Positions 55,304-63,881 of a stretch of DNA of 64,000 nt are shown here, piece by piece. Source of the stretch: Roseiarcus sp963836695 (GTDB lineage Bacteria > Pseudomonadota > Alphaproteobacteria > Rhizobiales > Beijerinckiaceae); the NCBI GenBank assembly GCA_963836695.1, contig CAWIKX010000010.1, positions 1 through 64,000 of the forward strand. Direction: 5' to 3'. The notes beneath the pieces are model-generated. The model had not been told where the DNA came from. It saw only the letters and a list, made by a program, of their open reading frames with translations, and did not search any database. A program made the translations under genes and the position numbers. Within the stretch, counting starts at the first letter, position 1. Each line of letters starts with the position of its first letter.

Positions 55304-56620
55304 ATGTCGTATCCCCTCGACATTGTCGTCATCCTCCTGAGCGTCGCCGCGGCGGCGTTCTTCGCCGGCGCCGAGACCGCTCTGACAGCGGCCTCTCGGG
55401 CCCGTATGCATGCGCTCGAAACCGCGGGCGACAAGCGGGCGAAGTTGGTAACCCGTCTCATTGGGTCACGCGGTCGGCTCATCAGCGCGATGCTGCTCGG
55501 TGGGCAACTCGTCACCATTGGCTCGTCGGCGATCGCCACGAGCGTCCTGCTTAGCGCATTTGGCGAAAAGGGGGTTTGGGCCGCGACCGCAATCATGACC
55601 GCGCTGATCGTCGTTTTCGGCGAGGTGATGCCGAAGACGATCGCCATCGCCTATCCCGACCGCGTCTCGCTTCTCATTGCTCCGCTCGTATCGTTCTTTG
55701 TCACCGTTTTCGGACCGATCGTGAGCGCGGTCGAGATCTTGGTGCGCGGCGTCCTTCGCCTGTGCGGCGTCTCGCTCGGCCACCATGATCCGGGCGTTTC
55801 CGGCCACGAAGAACTTATGGGCGCGGTCGATATTCTGCATCGCGAAGGCGAAGTCGAGCGTGACGAGCGCGACATGTTCGGCGGTCTCCTGGAATTGTCC
55901 GAGATCCCGGTCTCGGACGTCATGATTCACCGCACCAAGATGCGGCTCATTGACGCCGACCTGCCGCCGGACGAGCTGGTGCGCGAAGTCATCGCGTCTC
56001 CCTATACCCGGATGCCGCTTTGGCGTGGGGAGCCGGACAACATTATCGGCGTGCTGCACGCCAAGGACCTGCTCCGTGCGTTTGTCGCGGCGGGCGGAGA
56101 CGCGGGTAAGCTGAATATTGCTGATTTGACCCTCGAGCCATGGTTCATCCCCGAATCGACCACGCTGCGCGACCAGCTCCAGGAGTTCTTGCGCCGAAAG
56201 ACCCATTCGGCTCTCGTCGTCGACGAGTACGGCGTCGTGCAGGGGCTGATCACGCTTGAGGACATTATTGAGGAAATCGTCGGCGATATTCGCGACGAGC
56301 ATGACGTCGCCGTCCAGGGAGTGCGCAAACAGCGCGACGGCTCGGTCGTCGTCGACGGCTCCGCCACGATCCGCGAGCTCAACCGGGCGGTGGGTTGGAA
56401 TTTGCCTGACGACGAAGCCGCGACGGTGGCCGGCCTTGTGATTCACGAAGCGCGCTCGATTCCTGAACCGCGTCAGACCTTCAGCTTCCACGGTTTCCGC
56501 TTCGAGGTGCTGCGCAAGCAGCGCAATCGGATCGCGGCGCTCAGAATCACGCCGCTTGGACCCCGCGAAGGGGAGCGCCGGGCGGCCGACCAGGATGAAG
56601 AAGCGGCGTCTCACGACTGA
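55304..56620 (+). CDS. CorC/HlyC family transporter-associated protein (DUF21-CBS)
   Basis: A 438-aa membrane protein: DUF21/CNNM N-terminal domain with three to four hydrophobic segments (residues 1-180), a CBS pair (about 215-340, with IPVSDVMIHRTKM and ALVVDEYGVVQGLITLEDIIEEIVG), and a C-terminal CorC_HlyC domain (VVDGSATIRELNRAVGW). Such proteins are linked to Mg/Co ion homeostasis; the hemolysin name is historical. It follows aroKB by 51 bp, an order conserved in Hyphomicrobiales. Confidence 0.92.
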   Translation: MSYPLDIVVILLSVAAAAFFAGAETALTAASRARMHALETAGDKRAKLVTRLIGSRGRLISAMLLGGQLVTIGSSAIATSVLLSAFGEKGVWAATAIMTALIVVFGEVMPKTIAIAYPDRVSLLIAPLVSFFVTVFGPIVSAVEILVRGVLRLCGVSLGHHDPGVSGHEELMGAVDILHREGEVERDERDMFGGLLELSEIPVSDVMIHRTKMRLIDADLPPDELVREVIASPYTRMPLWRGEPDNIIGVLHAKDLLRAFVAAGGDAGKLNIADLTLEPWFIPESTTLRDQLQEFLRRKTHSALVVDEYGVVQGLITLEDIIEEIVGDIRDEHDVAVQGVRKQRDGSVVVDGSATIRELNRAVGWNLPDDEAATVAGLVIHEARSIPEPRQTFSFHGFRFEVLRKQRNRIAALRITPLGPREGERRAADQDEEAASHD

Positions 56621-56658
56621 CGCAGGGTCCGATCGCTCCGGCGAGCCTGCAGGAATCA

Positions 56659-56686
56659 TTGTTCGTTTAACACCGGCGCCTATATA
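56659..56686 (+). promoter_or_regulatory. sigma-70-type promoter for hflKC-degP
   Basis: TTGTTC (56659-56664) and TATATA (56681-56686) are separated by 16 bp, 40 bp before the hflK start. It is the only well-matched promoter hexamer pair I noticed in the gap between the CorC/HlyC gene and hflK. Confidence 0.55.
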
Positions 56687-56725
56687 AGCGCGGGCGTATC
56701 GGCCGGCGGCCGACAAGAGGTTTGG

Positions 56726-57826
56726 ATGTCCTGGAACAATCAAGGCGGCGGGCCCTGGCGCTCGTCGGGCCGCGGCCCTTGGGGCCAGGGGCCGTTCAAC
56801 CCTAAGCCGCCGGGGGATCTCGAGGAGATCATCCGCCGCATCCAGCAGGGCCTTGGCAAGCTGACGCCAGGGGGGTCGGGCCCAGGCGGAGGAGGACTAG
56901 GAGGTCGCGGGGTGCTATTCGTCCTGCTCGCGGCTCTGTTGGTCTGGCTCGCCTGGGGGACCTTCTATACCGTCCAGCCCAGCGAAGTCGGCATCAATCT
57001 CGTATTCGGCCGCTACACCGGCAAGACGGCCGCCGGTCTGAACACCAATTGGCCCTGGCCGATCGGTTCAGTGATCAAGGTTCCGGTTTGGGATCAGCAG
57101 ATCACCGAAGTCGGCTATCGCAGTCTCGGCGGGAGTACGGACATTCCCGAAGAAAGCCAGATGCTGACCGGGGACAACAACATGGTCGACGTTCACTTCA
57201 GGGTGAACTGGCAAATCGATCCAGCGAAGCCGGAAGACTATGTTTTCACCATCCTTAATCCGCGCGAGACGGTTAAGGCGGTGGCCGAGACCATCATGCG
57301 AGAGGAAGTTGGACTCAAGACCATTGACGGCATCCTGACGACCGACCGCAAGTCTGTAGAAATTGACGTCCAGAAACGGATGCAGCAGGTGCTGAACGAC
57401 TATCACGCCGGAGTGCTCGTCAAGCAGGTCCAGCTCCAATCGGTCGATGCGCCCAGTCAGGTCATCTCGGCCTATCGGGACGTCACCGCCGCCCAACAAG
57501 ATCAGCAGCGTGCGGTCAACGAAGCGGAAACCTATGCCAACAAGGTTGTGCCCGAGGCGGAGGGCGGCGCGTCCCGCATCCTCGCCGAGGCCAAGGCCTA
57601 TCGCGAGCAGACGATCCTCGAGGCCAAGGGCCAGACGGCTCGCTACGATCAGATCTATCAGCAATACAAGAAGGCGCCCGGCGTGACCCGCGAGCGCATG
57701 TATCTTGAGACGATGGAGCGCGTGCTCGGACCGATGGACAAGACGGTCGTCGATTCGAATTCCGCGAGCCCGCCTGTGCCTTACATCGCGCTCGATCCGC
57801 TGCAGAAATCGGGAGGCGTGAAATGA
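56726..57826 (+). CDS. hflK: FtsH protease activity modulator HflK
   Basis: A 366-aa single-pass inner-membrane SPFH/band-7 protein. The Gly/Pro-rich N-terminus (SGRGPWGQGPFNPKPPGDLEEIIRRIQQ) precedes one membrane segment (about 62-78), then the periplasmic SPFH domain and coiled coil. With HflC it forms the cage that controls FtsH access to membrane substrates. Overlaps hflC by 4 bp. Confidence 0.95.
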   Translation: MSWNNQGGGPWRSSGRGPWGQGPFNPKPPGDLEEIIRRIQQGLGKLTPGGSGPGGGGLGGRGVLFVLLAALLVWLAWGTFYTVQPSEVGINLVFGRYTGKTAAGLNTNWPWPIGSVIKVPVWDQQITEVGYRSLGGSTDIPEESQMLTGDNNMVDVHFRVNWQIDPAKPEDYVFTILNPRETVKAVAETIMREEVGLKTIDGILTTDRKSVEIDVQKRMQQVLNDYHAGVLVKQVQLQSVDAPSQVISAYRDVTAAQQDQQRAVNEAETYANKVVPEAEGGASRILAEAKAYREQTILEAKGQTARYDQIYQQYKKAPGVTRERMYLETMERVLGPMDKTVVDSNSASPPVPYIALDPLQKSGGVK

Positions 57827-58752
57827 GGCGCCCCTTGAGTGGAATGGCGATCGCCGTCATCGCTGCGCTTGTCGTCGCTTTGGCATGGATGTCAGTATTC
57901 GTCGTCGACCCGACCGAACAGGCGCTCATACTGCGTTTCGGCCAGCCAGTGCGCGATCTGATCGGCGCGCCCGGCCTCTACTTCAAATGGCCGTTCGTCG
58001 ACACTGTGGTCTATATCGACAAACGGATCCTCGCGCTCGACAGCGAGCCGCAGGAGGTGCTGGTGTCCGACAACCAGCGGCTCGAGGTGGACGCGTTCAT
58101 TCGCTATCGCATCGCCGATCCGCTGCTGTTCTATCAATCGGTCTTCAACATCCGGGGCGCTGACGCGCAGCTCGGCGGCATGCTGAATTCCGCACTGCGT
58201 CGCACCTTGTCGGAAGCCTCGATCACCGACATCGTCCGCGACAAGCGCGATTCTTTGATGGCCGACATCCGCGACCAGATGATTGCCGGCGCCAAGCGCT
58301 TCGGTCTCGAGGTCGTTGACGTGCGCATCAAGCGCGCCAATCTGCCAGCCGAGAATGCCGAGGCCGTGTTCCGGCGAATGCAGACGGAGCGCCAGCAGCG
58401 GGCCGCCTCTTACCGCGCGCAGGGCTCGCAGCAGGGCCAGCAGATCAAGGCCGAGGCGGACCGGAAGGTGACGGTCATCACGGCGCAAGCCCAGCAGCAG
58501 TCGGATCAGATCCGTGGCGAGGGCGATGGCGAGCGCAATCGGATTTTCGCCGAGGCCTACGGAGCAGATCCGGAGTTCTTTGCCTTCTATCGGTCGATGC
58601 TGGCCTATGAGAAGAGCTTCGAGAACGGCCGGACGCGGGCGCTGATAAGTCCGAAGTCAGACTTCTTCCGATACTTCTCTACGCCAACCCCTGCCCCCGA
58701 GGCTGCAACCCCGCCGCCTGCAGGTCCTGCGCCTTCAGCGAAGGCCGACTGA
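57823..58752 (+). CDS. hflC: protease modulator HflC
   Basis: A 309-aa SPFH protein, partner of HflK. N-terminal membrane anchor (AIAVIAALVVALAWMSVFVV), then the band-7 domain (VDPTEQALILRFGQPV, GLYFKWPFVD, LAFDSEPQEVLV-type strand) and a coiled coil (RMQTERQQRAASYRAQGSQQ). The C-terminal 30 aa are Pro/Ala-rich. The start overlaps hflK (ATGA). degP follows. Confidence 0.95.
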   Translation: MRRPLSGMAIAVIAALVVALAWMSVFVVDPTEQALILRFGQPVRDLIGAPGLYFKWPFVDTVVYIDKRILALDSEPQEVLVSDNQRLEVDAFIRYRIADPLLFYQSVFNIRGADAQLGGMLNSALRRTLSEASITDIVRDKRDSLMADIRDQMIAGAKRFGLEVVDVRIKRANLPAENAEAVFRRMQTERQQRAASYRAQGSQQGQQIKAEADRKVTVITAQAQQQSDQIRGEGDGERNRIFAEAYGADPEFFAFYRSMLAYEKSFENGRTRALISPKSDFFRYFSTPTPAPEAATPPPAGPAPSAKAD

Positions 58753-58813
58753 AATGAGCGGTTTTCATCGCGGGGATAAGCAGGATCGAGCGAGGAACGT
58801 CAGGAGACACCCA

Positions 58814-60311
58814 ATGTTGAACGACCGGTTGCGGATTTCGACAACGCGGCGCGGCGCGGCAAAATCGGCGTGTGCAGTGGCTGTCGCTTCGATTCTCCTC
58901 GCCGCCCCGCTGGCGTTGACGCCGGCCATCCCCGCGGCGGCGCAGGCGCGTCCGAGCAATCTTGCCGATCTCGTCGACCAGGTGGCCGACGCGGTGGTCA
59001 ACATCTCCGCCACTCAGACGATCGAAGACAAGGACGCTGCGCCCGATCTGCCGAAGGGCACGCCCTTCGACGAGATGTTCGAGGAGTTCTTCAAAAATCA
59101 CGGCATCAATCCGCAGCCCCGCGCCCGCCGTGCGCAGTCTTTGGGTTCGGGCTTCGTGATCGATCCGAGCGGCATCGTCATCACCAACAATCACGTGGTC
59201 GGGGACGCCAACGATATCCTTATCATCTTCACCGATGGCCGTAAGCTCAAGGCCAAGGTGATTGGCAAGGATCCGAAGGTGGATGTGGCGGTGTTGAAGG
59301 TGGAGAGCGACAAGCCCCTCAAAACAGTCAGGTTCGGCGACAGCGACAAGATGCGTGTCGGCGACGGCGTCATGGCGGTCGGCAATCCGTTCGGCCTCGG
59401 CGAAACGGTAACCGCGGGCATCATTTCCGCTCGCAATCGCAATATCGACAGCGGCCCGTATGACGACTTTCTTCAGACCGACGCCTCGATCAACAAGGGT
59501 AATTCTGGGGGGCCGCTGTTCAATTTGCAGGGCGAGGTGATCGGCATCAACACGGCAATTCTCTCCCCCTCGGGAGGCTCGATCGGCATCGGCTTCGCCA
59601 CGCCCTCGGCGACCGTCGTGCCGGTCATCGCGCAACTCAAGGAATTCCACGAGACCCGGCGCGGTTGGCTTGGCGTGCGGATTCAGCCAGTTGACGACAC
59701 CATCGCCGATAGCCTGAATCTAGGGACGGCGCGCGGCGCTCTGGTCGCGGGCGTCGACGAGAAGGGACCAGCAAAGCCTGCAGGCCTAATGGCGGGCGAC
59801 GTGATTGTTAAATTCGACGGTAAGGAGGTCAAGGAATCGCGTGATCTTCCGCGTCTCGTGGCCTCAATGCCGGTTGGCAAGCAGGTGGAGGTCGTGGTCA
59901 TTCGCGGCGGCAAGGAAGTGACCAAGACAGTGACGCTAGGCCGAACTCGAGGACGGAGAAAAAAAGACCGCGCTTGCCACCGAAAATGATGACTCGCCCA
60001 AAATGGATGCTGTCACCAAGTCGCTGGGGATGGAATTTTCCGCTCTCAGCGATGAGGCCCGCAAGACTTTCAAGATCAAGGAAAGCGTAAAGGGCGTGAT
60101 CGTGACGTCCGTCGAGCCCGGCTCAGCCGCCGCGGAAAGGGGATTGCGGCCAGGCGATGTGGTCGAGGAGGTCAATCATCAGGCGGTCGAACGTCCGGGC
60201 GATGTCGCCAAGGCGATCGATGCTGCGAAGGCGGACTCGAAAAAACCAGCTTTGCTGCTCGTTTCCAACGGCGAAGGTGAGGTTCGCTTCGTCGCAGTGC
60301 CAGTGAACTGA
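58814..60311 (+). CDS. degP: Do-family serine endoprotease (DegP/HtrA), frameshifted
   Basis: Periplasmic quality-control protease. Signal peptide to about residue 44; catalytic triad His127 (TNNHVVG), Asp157 (KVDVAVLK) and Ser231 (GNSGGPL); PDZ1 (GWLGVRIQPVDDTIADSLNL...). The first frame ends at 59989 after KTVTLGR. The second PDZ domain (SLGMEFSALSDEARK to VRFVAVPVN) continues one frame on. Removing one A from GAACTCGAG (59943-59951) gives LGRLEDGEKK and a continuous 498 aa, the normal two-PDZ architecture. ATG 58814 after AGGAG. Clustering with hflK-hflC matches membrane protein quality control. Confidence 0.9.
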
Positions 60312-60328
60312 GGCCGAGGGACGGTGCA

Positions 60329-61522
60329 ATGGCGGACGGACCCCTGACGGCAGACAATGCGCTTGCGGTCGCGCAAGAGGTCCTGCGACGCGCGCCGCTG
60401 ATCGATGGGCACAATGACCTCCCGTGGGTCATCCAGATCGATCGGGCGGCGCGAGGCGACGTGGTCGCCTACGATTTGACGCGGGTTCACGAGCGTGGGG
60501 ATACGGACATTCCGCGCCTCCGCGAAGGCATGGTGGGGGCGCAGTTTTGGGCCGCTTTCCAGCCCACCAACACGCCGCACCCGGCGCGCACGACGCTCGA
60601 GCAAATCGACCTCATCCGCCGCATCGAGGAGGCTCATCCCGATGTGTTTCTTCCAGCGCGACGGGCCGCCGACTACGCGCGAGCGAAGGCCATGGGCAGG
60701 ATCGCCTCCTTCATCGCCGTTGAGGGCGGCGTGGGGCTAGAGAATTCGCTGAGCCCGCTGCGGATCTGGCACGCGGCCGGCATGCGGCTCATGACGCTTT
60801 GCCACAACGAAACCCTGGATTGGGTCGATTCCGCCACTGACGCGCCGCGCAACAACGGCCTCAACGCCTTTGGTCGCGCGGTTGTCGGCGAACTCAACCG
60901 CCTCGGGGTGGTGATCGATCTCGCCCATACGTCTCATGACGCGATGCGTCGAGTGCTCGACGTGACCGAAGCCCCTGTCGCGCTGTCGCATTCCAACGCC
61001 TATTCGCTCTGCGATCATCCTCGCAACGCGCCCGACGACGTTCTCAAGCGCCTCAAGGCCAACGGTGGCTTGGTCATGGCGACGTTCGTGCCCGGCTTCG
61101 TGTCACAGCCATTACGCGACTGGCTTCGCCGTTCGCGCGATGGGTACGCGAAGGCGCCGCTCGCCGCAGAGCCGAAGGCCCAATTGGCCGAACTCGAGAC
61201 CAAACACGGCTCCGCGCCGAAGGCGAGCCTCGAGCAGGTCGCCGACCACATCGTGCGCCTGGTGGAGACCGCGGGCCTCGATCACGTTGGCGTCGGCTCC
61301 GACTATTTCGGTGGGGTTTCGCCGACCGGGCTCGAAGATGTGAGCCGATTTCCGCACCTGTTCGCGGAGTTGGTGCGTCGCGGCTTCTCCGATCGAGACC
61401 TCGAGAAGATGTCGTCGAGGAACATGCTGCGCGTGCTGAGGCGGGTCGAGACTGTCGGCGCATCCTTGCGCAACACCCGCGCGCCAGCGATCGGCAGGTT
61501 CGAAGACTATCGCGAGGCGTGA
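60329..61522 (+). CDS. membrane dipeptidase family protein (M19)
   Basis: A 397-aa zinc dipeptidase of the renal-dipeptidase type. HND in PLIDGHNDLPWVI binds the first metal, EGG in FIAVEGGVGLENS is the bridging Glu, and DLAHTSHDAM, LSHSNAY and VGVGSDYFGG supply further ligands and substrate contacts. It begins 17 bp after degP and is probably cotranscribed. Acts on D- or L-dipeptides in known relatives. Confidence 0.93.
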   Translation: MADGPLTADNALAVAQEVLRRAPLIDGHNDLPWVIQIDRAARGDVVAYDLTRVHERGDTDIPRLREGMVGAQFWAAFQPTNTPHPARTTLEQIDLIRRIEEAHPDVFLPARRAADYARAKAMGRIASFIAVEGGVGLENSLSPLRIWHAAGMRLMTLCHNETLDWVDSATDAPRNNGLNAFGRAVVGELNRLGVVIDLAHTSHDAMRRVLDVTEAPVALSHSNAYSLCDHPRNAPDDVLKRLKANGGLVMATFVPGFVSQPLRDWLRRSRDGYAKAPLAAEPKAQLAELETKHGSAPKASLEQVADHIVRLVETAGLDHVGVGSDYFGGVSPTGLEDVSRFPHLFAELVRRGFSDRDLEKMSSRNMLRVLRRVETVGASLRNTRAPAIGRFEDYREA

Positions 61523-61534
61523 GCGACCGAGTCG

Positions 61535-61894
61535 ATGGCGCCCACGGGAATAGACTGGCCTCGCTCGAGACTGAATGCCGAGTGGATGGCCGTGCATGCT
61601 CGTGAGGCGAGCGAGCTTCTCAAGGCGCTAGCGCACGAAGGGCGGTTAATGATCCTGTGCGATCTCCTGCATGGCGAGAAGTCGGTTGGCGAACTGGAGG
61701 CGCTGCTCTCGAAACGGCAGGCGTCAGTTTCGCAGCAATTGGCGCGCCTCCGGCTCGAGGGGCTGGTGTCCACTCGCAGGGACGGCAGAACGATCTACTA
61801 TGCCATCGCGAATGACAGGGTCCGCTCGATCATCGGCGCTCTTCATGATTCTTTTCGCGCGCCGCCTGTCCGATCCGGAACGCGACAGTCATGA
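61535..61894 (+). CDS. ArsR-family transcriptional regulator
   Basis: A 119-aa winged helix-turn-helix regulator: LLKALAHEGRLMILCDLLHGEKSVGELEALLS, recognition helix RQASVSQQLARLRLEGLV and wing TRRDGRTIYYAI. One Cys (ILCDLL) is present at the position equivalent to a metal- or thiol-sensing cysteine in the ArsR/BigR group, but a second is lacking, so the signal is unclear. It starts 12 bp after the dipeptidase gene. A later ATG (61586) is possible. Confidence 0.9.
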   Translation: MAPTGIDWPRSRLNAEWMAVHAREASELLKALAHEGRLMILCDLLHGEKSVGELEALLSKRQASVSQQLARLRLEGLVSTRRDGRTIYYAIANDRVRSIIGALHDSFRAPPVRSGTRQS

Positions 61895-61987
61895 CGGTTT
61901 CCTTGTCGAATTGATCGCTTTGGCGCCAAAACATAGTGAAGGAGAAGCACGCCCGGACGGGCGAAGGCTTTTTTTGGGGAGAACGCC

Positions 61988-62473
61988 ATGCGGCACGGCT
62001 CTACCCTTCCGGTTCTCGAAACGACCGTCATCGGCGACTGGGTCGACTACAATGGCCACATGAACGATGCGGCCTATGCGATCGTATTCAGCCGCTCGGT
62101 CGACGCGCTGATGGACCGGGTGGGCCTCGATGCGGCCGCACGCAAGCGAACCGGACAGACTTTGTTCACGCTGCAAATGATGCTGCATTATTTCAAAGAG
62201 GCGAAGGAAGGCGACCCGCTCACTGTCGCCTGTCACGTGCTCGAGCACGATGACAAGCGCATGCGCGTTTGGCTTGACATGACGATCCCGGGCGGCGAGC
62301 GCCTCGCCGCCTCCGAGCAACTCCTGATTTCTGTCGCGCAGGCCGACGGAAACACGCAGGTCGTTGAATGGACCTTCGAGACGAAGGCGGCGCTCGAAGC
62401 GCTCGCTAAGGCGCAAGAAGGCCTGCCTCATCCGCCCGCGGCCGGATCAGGCGTGGCCTTGAAGCGCAGCTGA
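61988..62473 (+). CDS. acyl-CoA thioesterase family protein (hotdog fold)
   Basis: A 161-aa single hotdog domain protein: VDYNGHMNDAAYAIVFSRSVD carries the usual Asp and helix N-cap of 4HBT thioesterases, and FTLQMMLHYFKEAKEGD the central strand. Some relatives act on carnitine or betaine CoA esters; the substrate here is undefined. ATG 61988 follows GGGGA. Its 3' end occurs again, degraded, at 63364-63485 beyond the amidase gene. Confidence 0.9.
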   Translation: MRHGSTLPVLETTVIGDWVDYNGHMNDAAYAIVFSRSVDALMDRVGLDAAARKRTGQTLFTLQMMLHYFKEAKEGDPLTVACHVLEHDDKRMRVWLDMTIPGGERLAASEQLLISVAQADGNTQVVEWTFETKAALEALAKAQEGLPHPPAAGSGVALKRS

Positions 62474-62521
62474 CGATCGATTTGCGGCCGGGCCGGAAAG
62501 AGCCGAGGCTTGCGGTTTGCG

Positions 62522-63223
62522 CTACGCGGCGTGCGGCGGTCTCTTCTTCGCCTTCCCAGGCCGGAGCGCGACTACGTTGCGGGCCATCGCGGCAGGTCCG
62601 GCTAAAGCCGCCGGATGGGGCTCGCCGCCCATATCGCTCGCGATTTGCTGAGCCATATTGAAGACTTGGCTCCATTCGAGATTGCCGGGATCCCAGTGCG
62701 TATCGGGACTTGGACAGTCTCCATGGCCGTACCAGCCAGGAATGTGACCAAACTTGCCCGACGATCGATGCGGATTGTTCCCGGCCTTGCCGAAATCGCC
62801 GTCGTGCCACGGATGTTCGAGCGGAATGCCGTACTCCTCCTTGCACACCGCCATCAACGATGCCAGGGCCGCGGCCGTTTCGTCATCCGGAAGCCACGGC
62901 GTCGTCTTTGAGAACCCAACCATCTCGATTTGGACAATCGCCTGGTTGTTGTGGGTAACCAAAGCGGCGCCGATCGTGCCAACCTGAACAAGTTGGGCAA
63001 TTCTGACTTTTCCCGCGTCATTGTCGAAGCCCAGCATGAAATGAGGGGCAAAGTGCTGTTTGAAGATCGCAAGACTGCCGACCCACTTGCCCTCCGTGGT
63101 GTGAAGAACACCCGTTCGCGGCGCATCGAGATGCACACCTTCGTTGAAATGCGGTATGCCGCCGATGTGGGCAATAGGGAATCTACCTGCTTGATCTAGC
63201 CACGGTTTGACCGAGTTGGCCAT
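62522..63223 (-). CDS. N-acetylmuramoyl-L-alanine amidase-like protein
   Basis: A 233-aa protein of the Amidase_2/PGRP fold: TGVLHTTEGKW gives the first zinc-type His, APHFMLGFD follows, and HGDCPSPDTHWDPG the second site with His and Asp. Such enzymes cleave the amide bond between muramic acid and the stem peptide, as in phage endolysins and cell-wall recycling. No signal peptide is seen, which fits a phage-type or cytosolic role. It is lower in G+C and sits between the thioesterase gene and its degraded 3' copy. Confidence 0.8.
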   Translation of the reverse strand: MANSVKPWLDQAGRFPIAHIGGIPHFNEGVHLDAPRTGVLHTTEGKWVGSLAIFKQHFAPHFMLGFDNDAGKVRIAQLVQVGTIGAALVTHNNQAIVQIEMVGFSKTTPWLPDDETAAALASLMAVCKEEYGIPLEHPWHDGDFGKAGNNPHRSSGKFGHIPGWYGHGDCPSPDTHWDPGNLEWSQVFNMAQQIASDMGGEPHPAALAGPAAMARNVVALRPGKAKKRPPHAA

Positions 63224-63325
63224 CCCAGTCCCCTCCGAGTTTTAATAAAGAGTCGAATGAACGGATCCGTAGTTCTTTTCCGAGCGCGTTACCGCGCGTC
63301 CAACGATGGCGAGCATCGCAGGCGT

Positions 63326-63359
63326 CTGTGAGTGCAGCAATGAGTAGAATTACTCACAG
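63326..63359. repeat. nested inverted repeat
   Basis: CTGTGAGT (63326-63333) and ACTCACAG (63352-63359) form 8-bp arms enclosing a smaller GAGTA/TACTC dyad. The direct repeat CAGGCGTCT overlaps both ends (63319-63327 and 63357-63365). It lies immediately before the degraded thioesterase copy and may mark a recombination junction or a terminator. Confidence 0.55.
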
Positions 63360-63363
63360 GCGT

Positions 63364-63485
63364 CTTTAAAAGAGGCGAAGGAAGGCGCTCACCGTAGTTT
63401 TTTGAGACGAAGGCTGCGCTCGAAGCAAGAAGGCCTGCCTCATCCGGCCGCGGCCGGATCAGGGGTGGCCTTGAAGCGCAGCTGA
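63364..63485 (+). pseudogene. degraded copy of the thioesterase 3' end
   Basis: Two blocks match the thioesterase gene: the first (AGAGGCGAAGGAAGGCG) equals 62191-62229; the second (GAGACGAAGGC..GCAAGAAGGCCTGCCTCATCC, ending at GCGCAGCTGA) equals 62375-62473. The 145 bp between them in the gene is deleted here, and smaller deletions occur. It has no ribosome site or full reading frame. The surrounding 397-bp gap (63224-63620) contains no gene that I recognise. Confidence 0.85.
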
Positions 63486-63620
63486 CAGTTCAGCCACCCT
63501 TACTTCAGGGGCCCGCGGAAATTTTGACTGAGAGGTGAGGCATGGTGGCGGGGCTCGCGCCTCCGCTTCAACTCACTTTGGCCCTGATTGCGAGAGGATC
63601 CGAGACACGGACCTTGCGCG

Positions 63621-63881
63621 TCAGGCGGCTCTCGGCAGCTTCGGCAGATAGGCTAGTTGCGCGTGACGTTCGCAATACGGGCCGCTGTTCGCAGCGCCGC
63701 CGCAGTAGCGGAATGTATTGAGATCGCGCGGATTGCCAGTCGGCCAGCGGCAGGCGCCTTCCGTGAGGTCGACGACGGTCAGCTTCCCGTCGATTGGCTC
63801 CTGGTCGGCAAAATAGGTGGTGTACGGCACCCCGCCTTCAGACACGGCAAGTTGAACAGTGCTGGGTTTAACGTTGTACAT
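63621..63881 (-). CDS. GcrA-like protein, C-terminal domain only
   Basis: An 86-aa protein whose C-terminal half matches the end of the GcrA cell-cycle regulator: LTEGACRWPTGNP, FRYCGGAANSGPYCERHAQLAYLP, with the Cys/His pattern of that domain (three Cys and one His). Full GcrA (about 170 aa) has an N-terminal helix-turn-helix that senses CcrM methylation; it is absent here. The start is uncertain (ATG 63881 or GTG 63935, neither with a strong ribosome site). Confidence 0.7.
   Translation of the reverse strand: MYNVKPSTVQLAVSEGGVPYTTYFADQEPIDGKLTVVDLTEGACRWPTGNPRDLNTFRYCGGAANSGPYCERHAQLAYLPKLPRAA

Noticed and set aside
62522..63223. Prophage remnant around the amidase
   Set aside because: No other phage gene, integrase or holin is seen within several kilobases.
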